Source of the DNA: VRUE01 sp963824215
GTDB taxonomy: Bacteria; Actinomycetota; Thermoleophilia; Solirubrobacterales; 70-9
Assembly: GCA_963824215.1 (NCBI GenBank)
Contig: CAWGOE010000001.1
Location: 1 to 64,000 of the forward strand
Reading direction: 5' to 3'
Length of the DNA stretch: 64,000 nucleotides
Numbering within the stretch: position 1 is the stretch's first letter; each line of letters begins with the position of its first letter. The notes under the pieces were generated by a model that saw nothing but the letters and a program-made list of their open reading frames with translations, made no database searches and had not been told where the DNA came from. The translations under genes and the position numbers were made by a program. Shown here one piece after another: positions 1 to 9,819 of this stretch.

Positions 1-1681
1 AAGACCGAGTTGAGCACGGCGCGGGCGGGTTGGCCGACGCCGAAGGAGACATTGGAGACGCCGAGCGAAGTCTTGACGCCCGGGATCTCGGCCTTGATCC
101 GCCGGATACCCTCGATCGTCTCGACCGCGGAGGGCTTCCACTCGTCGTCGCCCGTCGTGAGGGTGAAGGTGAGCGCGTCGAAGATCAGCACCTCGGGGTC
201 GAGGCCGTGCTGCTCGCAGGCGAGGTCGCGGATCCGCTTGGCGATCTCGACCTTGCGCTCGGCCGTCTTCGCCATCCCGACCTCGTCGATCGTCAGCGCG
301 ATCAGCGCCGCCCCGTGCGCCTTCGCCAGCGGCACGACGACATTGGCCTTGTCCTCTCCGGCCTCGAGGTTGATCGAGTTGACGATCGCCCGGCCGGGGA
401 TCTTCTCCAGCGCAGCCGCAATGACATTGGGCTCGGTCGAGTCGACCTGGATCGGCGCCGGCTGGGTCAGCGAAACCCGCTCGGCCACGGCGATCATCTG
501 CTCATCCTCGTCTGCGCGCTCGGTCAGCGCCACGCAGAGGTCGAGCACGTGGGCGCCGCCTTCGACCTGGTCTTCGGCAACCTGGACGAGGCCGTCGTAG
601 TCGTCGGCCAGCAGCAGTTCCTTCGCCTTTTTCGAGCCCTGGGAGTTGACGCGCTCGCCGACCAGGGTCGGGCGCGGCTCCTGCACGAGCGGGGTCGAGG
701 TCATCATCGAGGAGACCTGCGGGGGGCCGGGCTCGGGTCGCTCGCCGGGAACGCGGCCCTCGACCCGCTCGCGAATCGCGGCGATGTGCTCGGGGGTCGT
801 GCCGCAGCAGCCGCCGACGATCCCCACCCCGTAGCGCTCGACGAACTCGCCCAGCGTCGCCGCCAGCGGCTCGGGCTGTTCGGGGAAGATCGTCTCGCCA
901 TCGGGTCCCTGCAGGGGCAGGCCGGCGTTGGGGATGCAGTGGACGGGCAGCGGGCTGTTCTCGCCGAGGAAGCGGATCGCCTCGCGCATGTCCTCGGGCC
1001 CGGTCGAGCAGTTGAGCCCGATCACGTCGACCTCGAGCGCGGCCAGGGTCGTCAGCACCGCCTGGATGTCGGTTCCGAGCAGCATCTTGCCGCCCTGCGG
1101 GAGGAGCGAGACGCTGGCCTGGATCGGCAGCGTGCGGCCGGCCTCGGCGAAGGCCTCGCGGGCGCCGAAGATCGACGCCTTGACCTCGAGGATGTCCTGC
1201 GCGGTCTCGATGATGATCAGGTCGGCGCCGCCCTCGACCAGGCCCTTCGCCTGCTCGGCGAAGACGTCGACCAGCTTGCGGAAGGAGATGTCGCCCAGGG
1301 TGGGGTCGTCGGAGGCAGGCAGGAAGCCGGTCGGCCCGATCGAGCCGGCGACGAAGCGATCCGCGCCCGCCGCCTTGCGGGCGATCTGGGCCGCCTTCAG
1401 GTTGACCTCATGCGTGTGCTCGCCCAGCCCCCACTCCTCGAGCTTCAGCCGCGAGCCCTGGAAGCTGTCGGTCTCGACGACCTCCGCGCCGGCCTCGAGC
1501 ATCGAGGTGTGGACCCCCTCGATCACATCGGGGCGGTTGAGCACGAGCGCCTCGTGGCATTTGCCGAGCAGCCCGCCGTAGTCCTCCTGGGTCAGGTCGA
1601 ACTGCTCCAGGGTCGCGCCCATGCCGCCGTCGAAGACGACGACGCGCTCCTTGGTCGCGGCTATGTAGTCACGCTCGGCCA
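1..1681 (-). CDS. metH: Cobalamin-dependent methionine synthase, N-terminal 560 residues (cut by window edge)
   Basis: Open from an ATG at 1681 to the window edge without a stop. Residues 1-330 form the homocysteine S-methyltransferase domain: FDGGMGATLEQ near the start and the zinc ligands Cys225 (GLNCSTGPE) and Cys292/Cys293 (GGCCGTTP). From about residue 345 a pterin-binding domain begins (RPTLVGERVNSQGS, IQVDSTEP). The B12 and reactivation domains would lie outside the window. MetH transfers a methyl group from methyltetrahydrofolate to homocysteine. It is divergent from tatD with 59 bp between the starts, and I see no cobalamin riboswitch in that short gap. A MetH homologue limited to these two domains cannot be excluded. 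Confidence 0.9.
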
Positions 1682-1740
1682 TGGGTCAAAAGAGGTTAGA
1701 TGGTTCGCCGTCCCACGCGGATAGGCTGGAATTCACGGCA

Positions 1741-2508
1741 ATGATCGATTCCCACACGCACCTCTTCCTCTGCGAGCGGCCCGAGGCCGAGCTGGTCGCC
1801 GACGCGCTCGCGGCCGGCGTCAACCGGATGCTCAACGTCGGCCTCGGCGGCAAGGAGAACGCGACGGCGCTCGGCGCCGCCGAGCGGAACGAGGCCGTCT
1901 TCGCCAGCGTCGGCTGCCACCCAACCGAGGCGGGCGGATTCGACGATGCTGAAGCCGAGCGGATCGCCGATCTTGCCGCGCACGAGAAGGTGCGGGCGAT
2001 CGGGGAGACCGGGATCGACTACTACCGCGACCTGGCGAGCCCAGCCGACCAGCGGCGCGCCTTCGAGGCCCAGGTCGCGATCGCCCGCGATCAGGGCCTG
2101 CCGATCGTCATCCACGGCCGCGACAAGGACGGTGAGACGACCGCGATCGACGAGATCTTCGAGCTGCTCGACGTGCAGGCCGGCGACACGCCGGTGATCC
2201 TGCACTGCTTCTCCGCCCCCTGGCGGGCGGCCGACGCGGCCCAGCGCGGCTGGTATTGCTCGTTCGCCGGCCACACCACCTACCCGGCCTCCGACGATCT
2301 GCGCGAGGCTGCGGCGCAGCTGCCGGACGAGCTGATCCTGGTCGAGACCGACGCGCCCTATCTAGCGCCGCAGACCGTGCGCGGTAAGCCCAACGAGCCC
2401 GCTTACGTTGTCGACACGGCCCGCGCCGTCGCCGCCCAGCGAGGCATCTCCTACGAGGAGCTGGAGCAGATCGTCGAGGCCAACGCCCGCGCTCTCTTCG
2501 GCTGGTAG
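1741..2508 (+). CDS. tatD: TatD family metal-dependent hydrolase
   Basis: 255 residues. The start at 1741 (MIDSHTHLFLC) puts the metal-binding HxH at residues 5-7; an in-frame upstream ATG at 1681 overlaps the metH start and would add a non-conserved leader. Other conserved blocks are VGCHP, GETGIDYYR, IHGRD, LHCFS and the C-terminal ETDAPYLAP. TatD proteins are TIM-barrel metallo-DNases. The stop is followed directly by the ksgA ATG, so the two are translationally coupled, an arrangement common for tatD-ksgA. Confidence 0.93.
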   Translation: MIDSHTHLFLCERPEAELVADALAAGVNRMLNVGLGGKENATALGAAERNEAVFASVGCHPTEAGGFDDAEAERIADLAAHEKVRAIGETGIDYYRDLASPADQRRAFEAQVAIARDQGLPIVIHGRDKDGETTAIDEIFELLDVQAGDTPVILHCFSAPWRAADAAQRGWYCSFAGHTTYPASDDLREAAAQLPDELILVETDAPYLAPQTVRGKPNEPAYVVDTARAVAAQRGISYEELEQIVEANARALFGW

Positions 2509-3273
2509 ATGGTCCGGCTCGGGCAGAACTTCCTCGCCGACACGAACCTGTTGGAGGCAATCGTGCGCGACGCAGAGCTCTCCCCCGAGGACGTCGTGCT
2601 CGAGGTCGGCGCCGGTGAAGGACCGCTGACCGAGCGCCTCGCCGAGGTGGCGGCACATGTCCATACGGTCGAGCTCGACCGCGGGCTGGAGCAGGCGCTG
2701 GCGCCAGTCGCCGCGCTCGCCAACGTCGAGCTGCACTGGGGCGACGCGCTCAGGCTCGATCTGAGCGCACTGGAGCCAGCGCCGACCGCGATCGTCTCCA
2801 ACCTCCCCTACTCGATCGCGACGCCGCTGATCATCCGCACGATCGAGGAGCTGCCCTCGGTGCAGCGCTGGACGGTGATGGTGCAACGCGAGATCGCCGA
2901 CCGCCTGCGCGCCGATGCGGGCACCCGCGAGTACGGCGGGCCCAGCGTGCTCGTGCAGCTCGCTTGCGAGACGAAAATGCTGCGCTCCGTCAACCCCTCG
3001 GTCTTCCGGCCGCCGCCGCGGGTCGGCTCGGCGGTGATCGGACTGCGGCGCACCGGGCCAGGGGCCGATGCGGACACCCGCGACCTCGTCCGCGCCGCCT
3101 TTGCCCATCGCCGCAAGACCCTGGCCCGCTCACTCGATCACGTCCGCCCCGGCTCCCTCACCGCGGTGCGCGCCGTCCTCGCCGAGCTTGGCTTGCCCGA
3201 AGATGCTCGCGCCGAGCAGCTTTCTCCGGGGGAGTTCCAAGCGCTACGGGAGGGACTGTCCCAGTGGGGGTGA
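2509..3273 (+). CDS. ksgA: 16S rRNA (adenine1518-N6/adenine1519-N6) dimethyltransferase
   Basis: 254 residues. SAM-binding motif VLEVGAGEGPLT is near residue 40 and the catalytic NLPYSIATPLI motif near residue 98; the C-terminal helical domain has FRPPPRVGSAV. It dimethylates two adenines in the 3' hairpin of 16S rRNA during 30S maturation. It begins at the base after the tatD stop. The last seven codons and the stop lie inside the left arm of palindromic element copy 1, so its C-terminus (GLSQWG) is encoded by repeat DNA. ispE follows in the same direction. Confidence 0.94.
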   Translation: MVRLGQNFLADTNLLEAIVRDAELSPEDVVLEVGAGEGPLTERLAEVAAHVHTVELDRGLEQALAPVAALANVELHWGDALRLDLSALEPAPTAIVSNLPYSIATPLIIRTIEELPSVQRWTVMVQREIADRLRADAGTREYGGPSVLVQLACETKMLRSVNPSVFRPPPRVGSAVIGLRRTGPGADADTRDLVRAAFAHRRKTLARSLDHVRPGSLTAVRAVLAELGLPEDARAEQLSPGEFQALREGLSQWG

Positions 3274-3362
3274 ACGGCTTGTACTTTTTCTGCGCTATGG
3301 CAGGCGGACAGCAGATAACTGTCTTCAGAAAAAGTTGAGAGAACCCCCACTGGGACAGTCCC
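3252..3362 (-). repeat. Palindromic intergenic element, copy 1
   Basis: A perfect 20-bp inverted repeat (3252-3271 and 3343-3362) encloses a 71-bp core. Read on the minus strand the core has CAACTTTTTCTG pairing with CAGAAAAAGTAC, then a GACAG-7 nt-CTGTC hairpin, then the conserved ACAAG-CGTTC block. The core matches copies 2-4 while the outer arms are specific to this site. The left arm contains the ksgA stop; the right arm ends 5 bp before the ispE start. This copy is inverted relative to the others. It could be a mobile repeat, a structured RNA or a bidirectional terminator. Confidence 0.9.
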
Positions 3363-3367
3363 CAACC

Positions 3368-4219
3368 ATGCGCATCCACGCCCCCGCCAAGCTCAACCTC
3401 TGCCTCTACCTGGGGCCGCGTCGCGCGGACGGCCTGCACGCGCTCTGCTCGCTGTTCGAGCCACTCGCGCTGACCGACGCGATCGAAGTCTCCGCGGCGG
3501 ATCGGGACGAGGTCGTCTGCGCCGGCGTCGAGGGCGAGAACCTTGCGGCGCGGGCGCTCGCGGAGCTGCGCAGGCAGGGCTGGGAGGCGCCGCCGCTGCG
3601 GATCGAGATCGAGAAGCGGATCCCGGTCGCCGCCGGCCTCGGCGGCGGCAGCGCCGACGCCGCCGCCGTGCTGCGCCTGGCGCGAGACCCAGCGAAAGGT
3701 GCCGCCGGCTGGGTGCCCGACCTGGCTGGGATCGCCGCCGAGCTGGGCGCCGACGTGCCATCGCAGCTTGATCCCGCCTTCTCGCTGGTCGGCGGAGCCG
3801 GCGAGGAGGTCGAGAAGCTGCCGGCGCCGGCGCCGCACGCGGTCGTCCTGCTGCCAAGCGGCGGCGGCCTCAGCACCGCGGCGGTCTTCGCCGAGGCCGA
3901 CCGGCTCCGCCTCGGCCACGGCGAGGAGGAGCTGGGCTCGCTCGCGGCCCGCCTGCGCGAGGCGGCCGCTGCCGGTGGCTCGCCGCTCGACTACGCCGAG
4001 CTGCTCGCCAACGACCTCGAGCCGGCGGCGCGCTCGCTGCGACCCGATGTCGGCGCGGCACTCGACGCCCTGCACGAGGCCGGAGCCCAGCTGGTCCTGC
4101 TCACCGGCTCGGGCCCGACCGCCTTCGGCCTATTCCCCACCCTGGCAGAGGCAAAGTCGGCAGCGGCCCAGATCGACCGCGACGACGCGATCGTCTGCGA
4201 GGCTGGCCGCACCCCGTAA
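3368..4219 (+). CDS. ispE: 4-diphosphocytidyl-2-C-methyl-D-erythritol kinase
   Basis: 283 residues, normal for IspE. It starts MRIHAPAKLNLCLYLG, with the GHMP-kinase ATP loop PVAAGLGGGSADAAA near residue 85 and a C-terminal LTGSGPTAFGLF motif. It phosphorylates CDP-methylerythritol in the non-mevalonate isoprenoid pathway. The ksgA-ispE order is common in Actinobacteria. The start lies 5 bp after the right arm of palindromic element copy 1, leaving no room for a normal Shine-Dalgarno site outside the element, so translation initiation may be affected by the element's fold. Confidence 0.94.
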   Translation: MRIHAPAKLNLCLYLGPRRADGLHALCSLFEPLALTDAIEVSAADRDEVVCAGVEGENLAARALAELRRQGWEAPPLRIEIEKRIPVAAGLGGGSADAAAVLRLARDPAKGAAGWVPDLAGIAAELGADVPSQLDPAFSLVGGAGEEVEKLPAPAPHAVVLLPSGGGLSTAAVFAEADRLRLGHGEEELGSLAARLREAAAAGGSPLDYAELLANDLEPAARSLRPDVGAALDALHEAGAQLVLLTGSGPTAFGLFPTLAEAKSAAAQIDRDDAIVCEAGRTP

Positions 4220-4230
4220 GACTGCGCCAA

Positions 4231-5965
4231 GTGAAACTCGAGCTCCCCGAAGACCGCCGCAAACGCCGCCTCCTGCTGATCGGCGATCGCCGCCGGGATC
4301 GCCGCCGGCTACTACCTGATCAGCGGGTCATCCCCCACGACGAACTCCAGAACCTGCTGGAAGACGTCTCCAACACGCTCGGCGCCTGGACCTATCTCCT
4401 GGTCGGCGTCTTCGCCTTTGTCGAGACCGGCGCCTTCATCGGCCTGGTCGTCCCCGGAGAGACGACGATGCTCTTCGGCGGCGCGGTCGCCGGCCAGGGC
4501 GCGATCGACGTCTACATCCTGATCGGCATCGCCTGGTTCGCCGCCTGGGCAGGCGACACGACCAGCTTCTTCATCGGCCGCCGCCTCGGCCGTGGCTTCG
4601 TGCTCCGCAACGGGCCGCGCTTCGGCGTCACCGCGAGCGCTTCGAGTGGGTCGAGGACTACTTCTCGCGGCATGGCGGCAAGACGATCTTCATCGGCCGC
4701 TGGATCGGCGTCGTCCGTGCTCTGGCGCCATTCGTCGCCGGCAGCTCGAAAATGCGCTACGGCTCCTTCGTCCCTTACAGCATCCTCGGCACCGGGCTTG
4801 GGCCAGCGTGATCCTGGTCGGCTACTTCTTCTCGCGCAGCATCGAGAGCGCCGCCAAGTACGCCGGCCGGGGCGCCTTCCTGCTCGGGACCCTGATCGTC
4901 GTCACCGTCGGCTCGGTGATGCTCTACCGGCGCCTGCGCGTGGCGGAGAACCGGCGCGCCGTGGTGCGCTGGATGGAGAACCACGCCGTCGCGCGCTGGC
5001 TGGTGGCGTCGGGGCGGCGCTTCCAGCCGCAGCTGCGCTTCCTCTGGGCAAGGGTGACGCCGGGCGGCACCTTCGGGCTCGAGTTCACCACGCTGATGGC
5101 GATCCTGGCGGTCGGCAGCTTCGTCCTCGTTGGCTACACCTCGATCGTCAGCGGCGACGCCGGGCCCACCCCCGGTGACCAGACCGCGATCGACATCGTC
5201 GAAAGCCTGCGCACCGGCTGGTTGGTCGACGTCGCCAAGGTCATTACCGCACTCGGCGCCGGTGCCCTGGTCTACTCGCTGGCGGCCGTCTGCGCCGTGG
5301 CCCTCGCGGTCCGCCGGCGCTGGGCCGAGGTCGGGGTCCTGGTGGTGGGCCTGGCGATCGTCTACGTCGGCGTGCACGAGTTGAAGGACGCGGTCGACCG
5401 GCCCCGCCCCGCCGGGGGCCTCGTCGACGCCGAGGGCTCGTCCTTCCCCAGCGGCCACGCCGCCTACTCGACCTTCTACGTCTGGCTTGCGGTGACGATC
5501 GTGATGCGATTGCGGCCGGGAATGACCCGCGGGGCGCTGGTGATCACGAGCGGGATCGTCCTGACCGCGCTGGTCGGCCTCTCCCGGGTCTATCTCGACG
5601 TCCACTACATGAGTGACGTCAACGCCGGCTGGGCGCTGGGGGCCGCCGCCTTCTCGCTCTGCGCCGCGGTCGCCCTCGTCATCTCCACCGTCAGGCAGAA
5701 TGAGGAGAGGCCCGTGCTGCTCCCCCTCGCCCTGCAGAAGATCGAAAATGAGTACGTCCTCTTTGGCGTCGCCGGGCTGATCAGCCTGGTCGCCTTCGTC
5801 ACCCTGATCTTCGTCCCGGCGATCGGGTCCTTCGGCCGCATCTGGGAGAAGGCGGCCGCTGGCTTCCTCTCGCTGATCGTTCTCGTTGCGTTGGTCCTTA
5901 CCGGGGTCGTCGTCGGCCTGGCGATCGTTTACTACTACAACGACATCACTGAAATTCTTGGTTGA
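4231..5965 (+). CDS. DedA-like and PAP2 phosphatase fusion membrane protein (frameshifted)
   Basis: One gene read across several indels. The first part is DedA/SNARE-associated (NTLGAWTYLLVGVFAFVETG, VVPGETTMLFGG, later GKTIFIGRWIGVVRALAPFVAG). After about residue 250 comes a PAP2 phosphatase domain with the KDAVDRPRPAG, PSGHAAYS and SRVYLDVHYMSDV motifs, then a C-terminal membrane tail. Frame changes are near 4285 (extra G), 4312, 4632 (lost C) and 4797 (lost T), all inside conserved segments. The likely role is handling or dephosphorylating lipid pyrophosphates at the membrane. The N-terminal start is uncertain. The stop is next to element copy 2. Confidence 0.75.
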
Positions 5966-6077
5966 GGCCCTGTCCGGCAGGGCCTCCACTTAACTTTTTT
6001 TGAAGACAGTCGATGGCTGTCCGCGGACGCCGCCGCAAAAAAAGTACAAGACGTTCGCCCCTACCGGACAGGCCCTA
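5965..6077 (+). repeat. Palindromic intergenic element, copy 2
   Basis: Outer arms AGGCCCTGTCCGG (5965-5977) and CCGGACAGGCCCT (6064-6076) pair at 12 of 13 positions. The core is AGGGCCTCCACTTAACTTT with a seven-T run pairing with a seven-A run, a GACAG-TCGATGG-CTGTC hairpin, and ACAAGACGTTCGCCCCTA. It begins at the last base of the DedA-PAP2 stop codon. The left arm can also fold on itself (GAGGCCCTG-5 nt-CAGGGCCTC) followed by T-rich sequence, which resembles an intrinsic terminator. Confidence 0.88.
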
Positions 6078-6104
6078 CTCGGAAGGCCTCGCGATAATGA
6101 GGAC

Positions 6105-7343
6105 GTGTCTACCAGTGCAAAAGGACGGGAAACCCCCGCAAAAGCGGCTGATCCAAGGGCGCTGGATGCGCTAGCGGAAGCTGTTGAGGCGGGAGCTGGA
6201 CTGCCTGCGGTAGCTCGGGCGGCGGCTCGGGTGTTGGATGCGAGCGTTGCCCTGATCGAGCGTTCTGGGGCGGTGCTTGCGGTGGCCGGTGCGTCGCCCG
6301 ACCAGGAGGAGAAGCTCCTTGCTGGCGGCGAGCAGGTGACGAAGGTCGAGCTGCGTGTGGCGGACACCGCCGTGGGCGAGCTGCGCTACAGGGCAAAGGC
6401 CGCCCCCGACCCGGCGATCGCGCGCATGGTGACGACCCTCCTGGCCTTGGAGCTGGAGCGCTCCCGCGCGCCAGACTGGCAGAGCGAGGAGGTGGCAGGC
6501 GTCTTCGTCAGCGCGGTCCTCGCACGCCAGGTGACCGACCGCGGCGACATCAGCGCCCGCGCCGCTGAGCTCGGCACCGATCTGGAGAAGGGCGCCGGGG
6601 CAATCGTCCTCCGCGCCGCGCCGCGGACCGCACAGACGGGCGAGTGGCGAGCCCGCGTGCTGACGCTGGCGATGCGGACGCTACGCTCGCTCGCGCCCGG
6701 GGCCCTCGCCACCACCGAAGAGGGCGAGGTCGCAACAGAAATCGCCGTGATCGTCCCGGCCGAGGACGAGCAACGCCTGCAACGTGCCGCTGCCGGCCTG
6801 GCCCGCGAGCTCGAAGACGCGTTGGCCGGCTTCCACCTGACGATCGGTGCCAGCCGCCGCGTCGCCGACCCCGTCGATCTCTACCGCGCCGGCAACGAGG
6901 CTCGCCTGGCGGTCAACGTCGGCGAAGCCGAGGAACGGCCGCTGCTCGCCTTTGAGGACACCGGCGCCTACCGCTTGCTGTTGCCGGCGATGAGCGAGGA
7001 CCCGGGCGAGCTGCAGCGCTTCTTCGCCGAGACGATCGAGCCGCTCGCCGCCTACGACGACCAGTACGAGACCGAGCTGGTGGCCACGGTCGAGGCCTAT
7101 CTCGGCAACGACGGCAACGTCGCCGCCACCGCCAAACAACTCTTCACCCATCGCCACACGATCCGCTACCGGCTCGAGCGTGTGCGCGAGCTCTGCGGCC
7201 ACGACGTCTCCGCCACCGAGGGCCGCGAGAAGCTCGGCCTCGGCCTCAAGGCAATGCGGGTGCTCGGCATCGCCTCCCCCCGGGGTCCCGCCCAGGAACC
7301 GGGCGCCGAAGGCGGCAAGGTGCCGCGCAGCTCCGACGATTGA
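6105..7343 (+). CDS. PucR/CdaR-family transcriptional regulator
   Basis: 412 residues from a GTG at 6105 (VSTSAKGRETP). Starting further upstream at 6000 would translate through element copy 2 and is unlikely. The middle has a GGDEF-like CdaR segment (LTIGASRRVADPVDLYRAGNEARLAV), and the C-terminus has the PucR helix-turn-helix (LVATVEAYLGNDGNVAATAKQLFTHRHTIRYRLERV). Such regulators sense metabolites and act as activators; the target is not evident. The gene is flanked by element copies 2 and 3 on its two sides. Confidence 0.85.
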   Translation: MSTSAKGRETPAKAADPRALDALAEAVEAGAGLPAVARAAARVLDASVALIERSGAVLAVAGASPDQEEKLLAGGEQVTKVELRVADTAVGELRYRAKAAPDPAIARMVTTLLALELERSRAPDWQSEEVAGVFVSAVLARQVTDRGDISARAAELGTDLEKGAGAIVLRAAPRTAQTGEWRARVLTLAMRTLRSLAPGALATTEEGEVATEIAVIVPAEDEQRLQRAAAGLARELEDALAGFHLTIGASRRVADPVDLYRAGNEARLAVNVGEAEERPLLAFEDTGAYRLLLPAMSEDPGELQRFFAETIEPLAAYDDQYETELVATVEAYLGNDGNVAATAKQLFTHRHTIRYRLERVRELCGHDVSATEGREKLGLGLKAMRVLGIASPRGPAQEPGAEGGKVPRSSDD

Positions 7344-7456
7344 AGGCCTATCCGGCAGGGCCTCCACTTAACTTTTTCGGTGGATCGCAGTTGGGCTGAC
7401 GCCCAGAGCCGACGCCGAAAAAGCACAAGACGTTCCGCCCCTACCGGATAGGCCTT
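7343..7456 (+). repeat. Palindromic intergenic element, copy 3 (between convergent genes)
   Basis: A perfect 13-bp inverted repeat, AAGGCCTATCCGG (7343-7355) and CCGGATAGGCCTT (7444-7456), encloses the core. The inner stem here is TTTTTCGG/CCGAAAAA, changed at paired positions relative to the other copies. The central hairpin is also replaced by a different one (TGGGC-TGAC-GCCCA). The left arm starts on the PucR stop codon and the right arm overlaps the stop of the convergent gene on the minus strand, so the element exactly fills the gap between two coding ends. Confidence 0.9.
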
Positions 7457-9785
7457 ACGCCCTGATGCGTTCTTGCTTCTCCCGGTTACGTGGCTGGGGG
7501 TCGAGGCGGACCGGGCTAGCTGAGAGAGCCTGTACGCGCAGGTCGCTCCAGGTGAGGCCCTCGCGGACCAGGGCGGGCAGGCCGAGGGCGACGGCGGTGG
7601 CGATCTCGACCGCCTGCAGGATCACGCCGTAGGCGAGGGCGTCGGCGGTGCTGATCGCCGAAGCCGGTGTGCAGGACGCTGATCACCGCGAGCTGGAAGA
7701 CGCCGATGTTCGACGGGGTCGCCGGCACGACCGCGGTGACGTTGACCGCGAACAGGACCGCGGCGGCGGCGCCGATGCCCGCCTGGTCGTCGAGCCCAAG
7801 CGCCGCGAACAGCGCCCAGCAGGCGGCCAGCTGGATCGCCCAGGCGCCGAGCTGGGCGGCGGCGGCGACGGCGCCGCGGCGCGGGTCGCGGAAGACCGCC
7901 AGGCCGGCGCGCACCTGCAGCAGCGCGCCGCGCATGGCGGCGCCGATGCGGGCGAAGCGCCCGTTGCCATTGCGGCGCATCAGCGTCGGCGCGAGCAGGA
8001 CGACGACGAGCAGGAGCGAGCGGCACGAGGCTGAAGAGCGAAGAGCTTCTCGGTGCTGGAGTGGAAGAGGTCGGTGCTGGAGACGATGATCACGCCGAGC
8101 AGGGCGAGGGCGACGATGTTGAGCATCGTCTGCGAGACCAGGGTCCCGAGCAGCACCGGGAAGGTCTCGCGCATGCGGCCGATGCGCCGCGCGAGCGATC
8201 ATCGCCCGCGCCGGCTCTCCGAGGCGCGCCGGCAGCGTCGCCGACATCAGCACGCCGATCATCGTCGCCGAGGTGACGTCGCGGCGGCGCACCGGCCGGT
8301 TGGGCAGCGCCGCGCGCACGATCCCGTACCAGGAGGCGGCGCGGAAGAAGAGGGAGAGAGCCATCAGCGCGCAGGCGACCAGCACCCAGGTGAGGTCGGA
8401 GCGGACGATGCTCGAGACCACGTTGTCGACGCCGATCTTCTGCGCGGCGAGCGCGGTGAGGCCGACGCCGAGCACGCCGGCGACGCCCAGCCCGACGCGG
8501 CGCGCGACGCGCCGCCTGCGGCTGCCGCTCTGCGCCGGCGCGGGTCGAGCGAGGGCAGGCGCTGCGGCGGGCTGCGGCGGGCTGCCGTCGGCCGGGCGAA
8601 TGCCGGCCCAGTGGGCGACGCGCTCGCGCTGCCGCCGGCGGCGGGCGCCTCGATCGCCCGCTCGTAGACCTCGGTGACGCGGTCGGCGACGCGGGGCCAG
8701 GCGTAGCGCTGGGCGCTCTGCGCGCGCCGCCGCGCCCATCGCCGCCAGGCGCTCGGGCTCGTGGTGGGCGCGCTGCAGCTCCTCGGCGAGGCGCTGCGGG
8801 TCGCCGGGCGGGACGAGCACGCCGTCGACGCCGTCGGTGACGACGTCGCTGTAGCCGGCGATCGCCGAGGCGATCGCCGGCGTGCCGGCGGCGAAAGCCT
8901 CGGTCAGGACCATGCCGAAGCTCTCGCCCGACAGCGACGGGGCGCAGAGCATGTCGGCCTCGTGCAGCGCGCTGCCAGAGGCTCTCGCCGGAGACCCGGC
9001 CGCGCACGTCGATCCAGCGCATCGTCTCGGGGTCGGCGAGGTAGCGGAGCACGTCCTCGCGCTCGGCGCCGATCACGGTGAGGCGGCTGGGCACGTGCTC
9101 GACCAGCGCTTCGAAGGCGGTCAGCAGGATCGGCAGGCCCTTGCGCTCCTCGGGCCGGCCGACGAAGACGATGCGCAGCTCGCTCGCTGGGCGGCTTCGG
9201 CCCCTGCGGCGCGGCGTCGACGTCGACCCCGTTGGGGACGATCTCGTAGTCGCCGCCGAACCAGCGGCGACCGGTCCAGGCGGCGGCCTCGGAGACGGCG
9301 ATCCGCGCGGAGAGCCGGTTGAAGACGCGGCGCGCGCCAAGCACCGAAGCGACGTGGTTGGGAATCGCCTTGGTCGAGTAGGCGTGGAAGGTGCCGACGA
9401 CCGGCGCGCGGGCGCCGAGCGCGGCGTTCCAGCCGACCAGCGGCACCACCGGCTCGTGGACGTGGACTACGTCGTAGCGCCCGCTGGCGAAGCTCGCGGC
9501 GCGGGCGCGACGACGCCGCCGGCTCGGGAAGGGGGCGAGATTGGAGACGGCGCCGTTGGCGCCGAAGCCGACCGTGCGGCCCAGCGGCACGAGGTAGTCG
9601 GGGATCTCGCGAGCCTCGGCGGGCGCGCGGTGCAGCGCCCGGCTGAGCCGGTCGGGCGGGTCGAAGGGAGCGAGCACACGGACGTGGTGGCCGCGGCCGA
9701 GGAACTCCTCGGCGAGCGCCTCGACGTGCCGGTTTACGCCGCCCTGATAACTCCAGGAATATGGCGAGACAAGGGCGATTCGCAC
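7455..9785 (-). CDS. GT4 glycosyltransferase joined to a LPG-synthase/flippase-type membrane domain (frameshifted)
   Basis: It starts at GTG 9785 (VRIALVSPYSWSYQGGVNRHVEAL). The N-terminal part is a PimA-like GT-B enzyme: VVHVHEPVVPL, VGTFHAYS, ELRIVFVGRPEERKGL, SLSGESFGMVLTEAFAAGTPAIAS. A Pro/Ala-rich linker leads to a multi-pass UPF0104/LPG-synthase-like domain (SATLPARLGEPARAMI, NVTAVVPATPSNIGVFQLAVI) ending at a TAA at 7457-7455. At least six indels break the frame. I see neither stop nor start between the domains, so a single polypeptide is likely, but a lost stop cannot be excluded. Its probable role is synthesis and membrane handling of a glycolipid. Confidence 0.65.
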
Positions 9786-9819
9786 TGGGGATAAGCCTAG
9801 AGGATCGATCCGCTATCGC

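Noticed and set aside
4775..5989. Long minus-strand reading frame opposite the DedA-PAP2 gene
   Set aside because: Composition is a reverse-strand artefact of high-GC coding DNA; no domain and no start signal. The + strand shows PAP2 motifs.
6000..6104. Upstream extension of the PucR gene
   Set aside because: It would translate through palindromic element copy 2; residues such as QKKYKTFAPTG come from the element's core.
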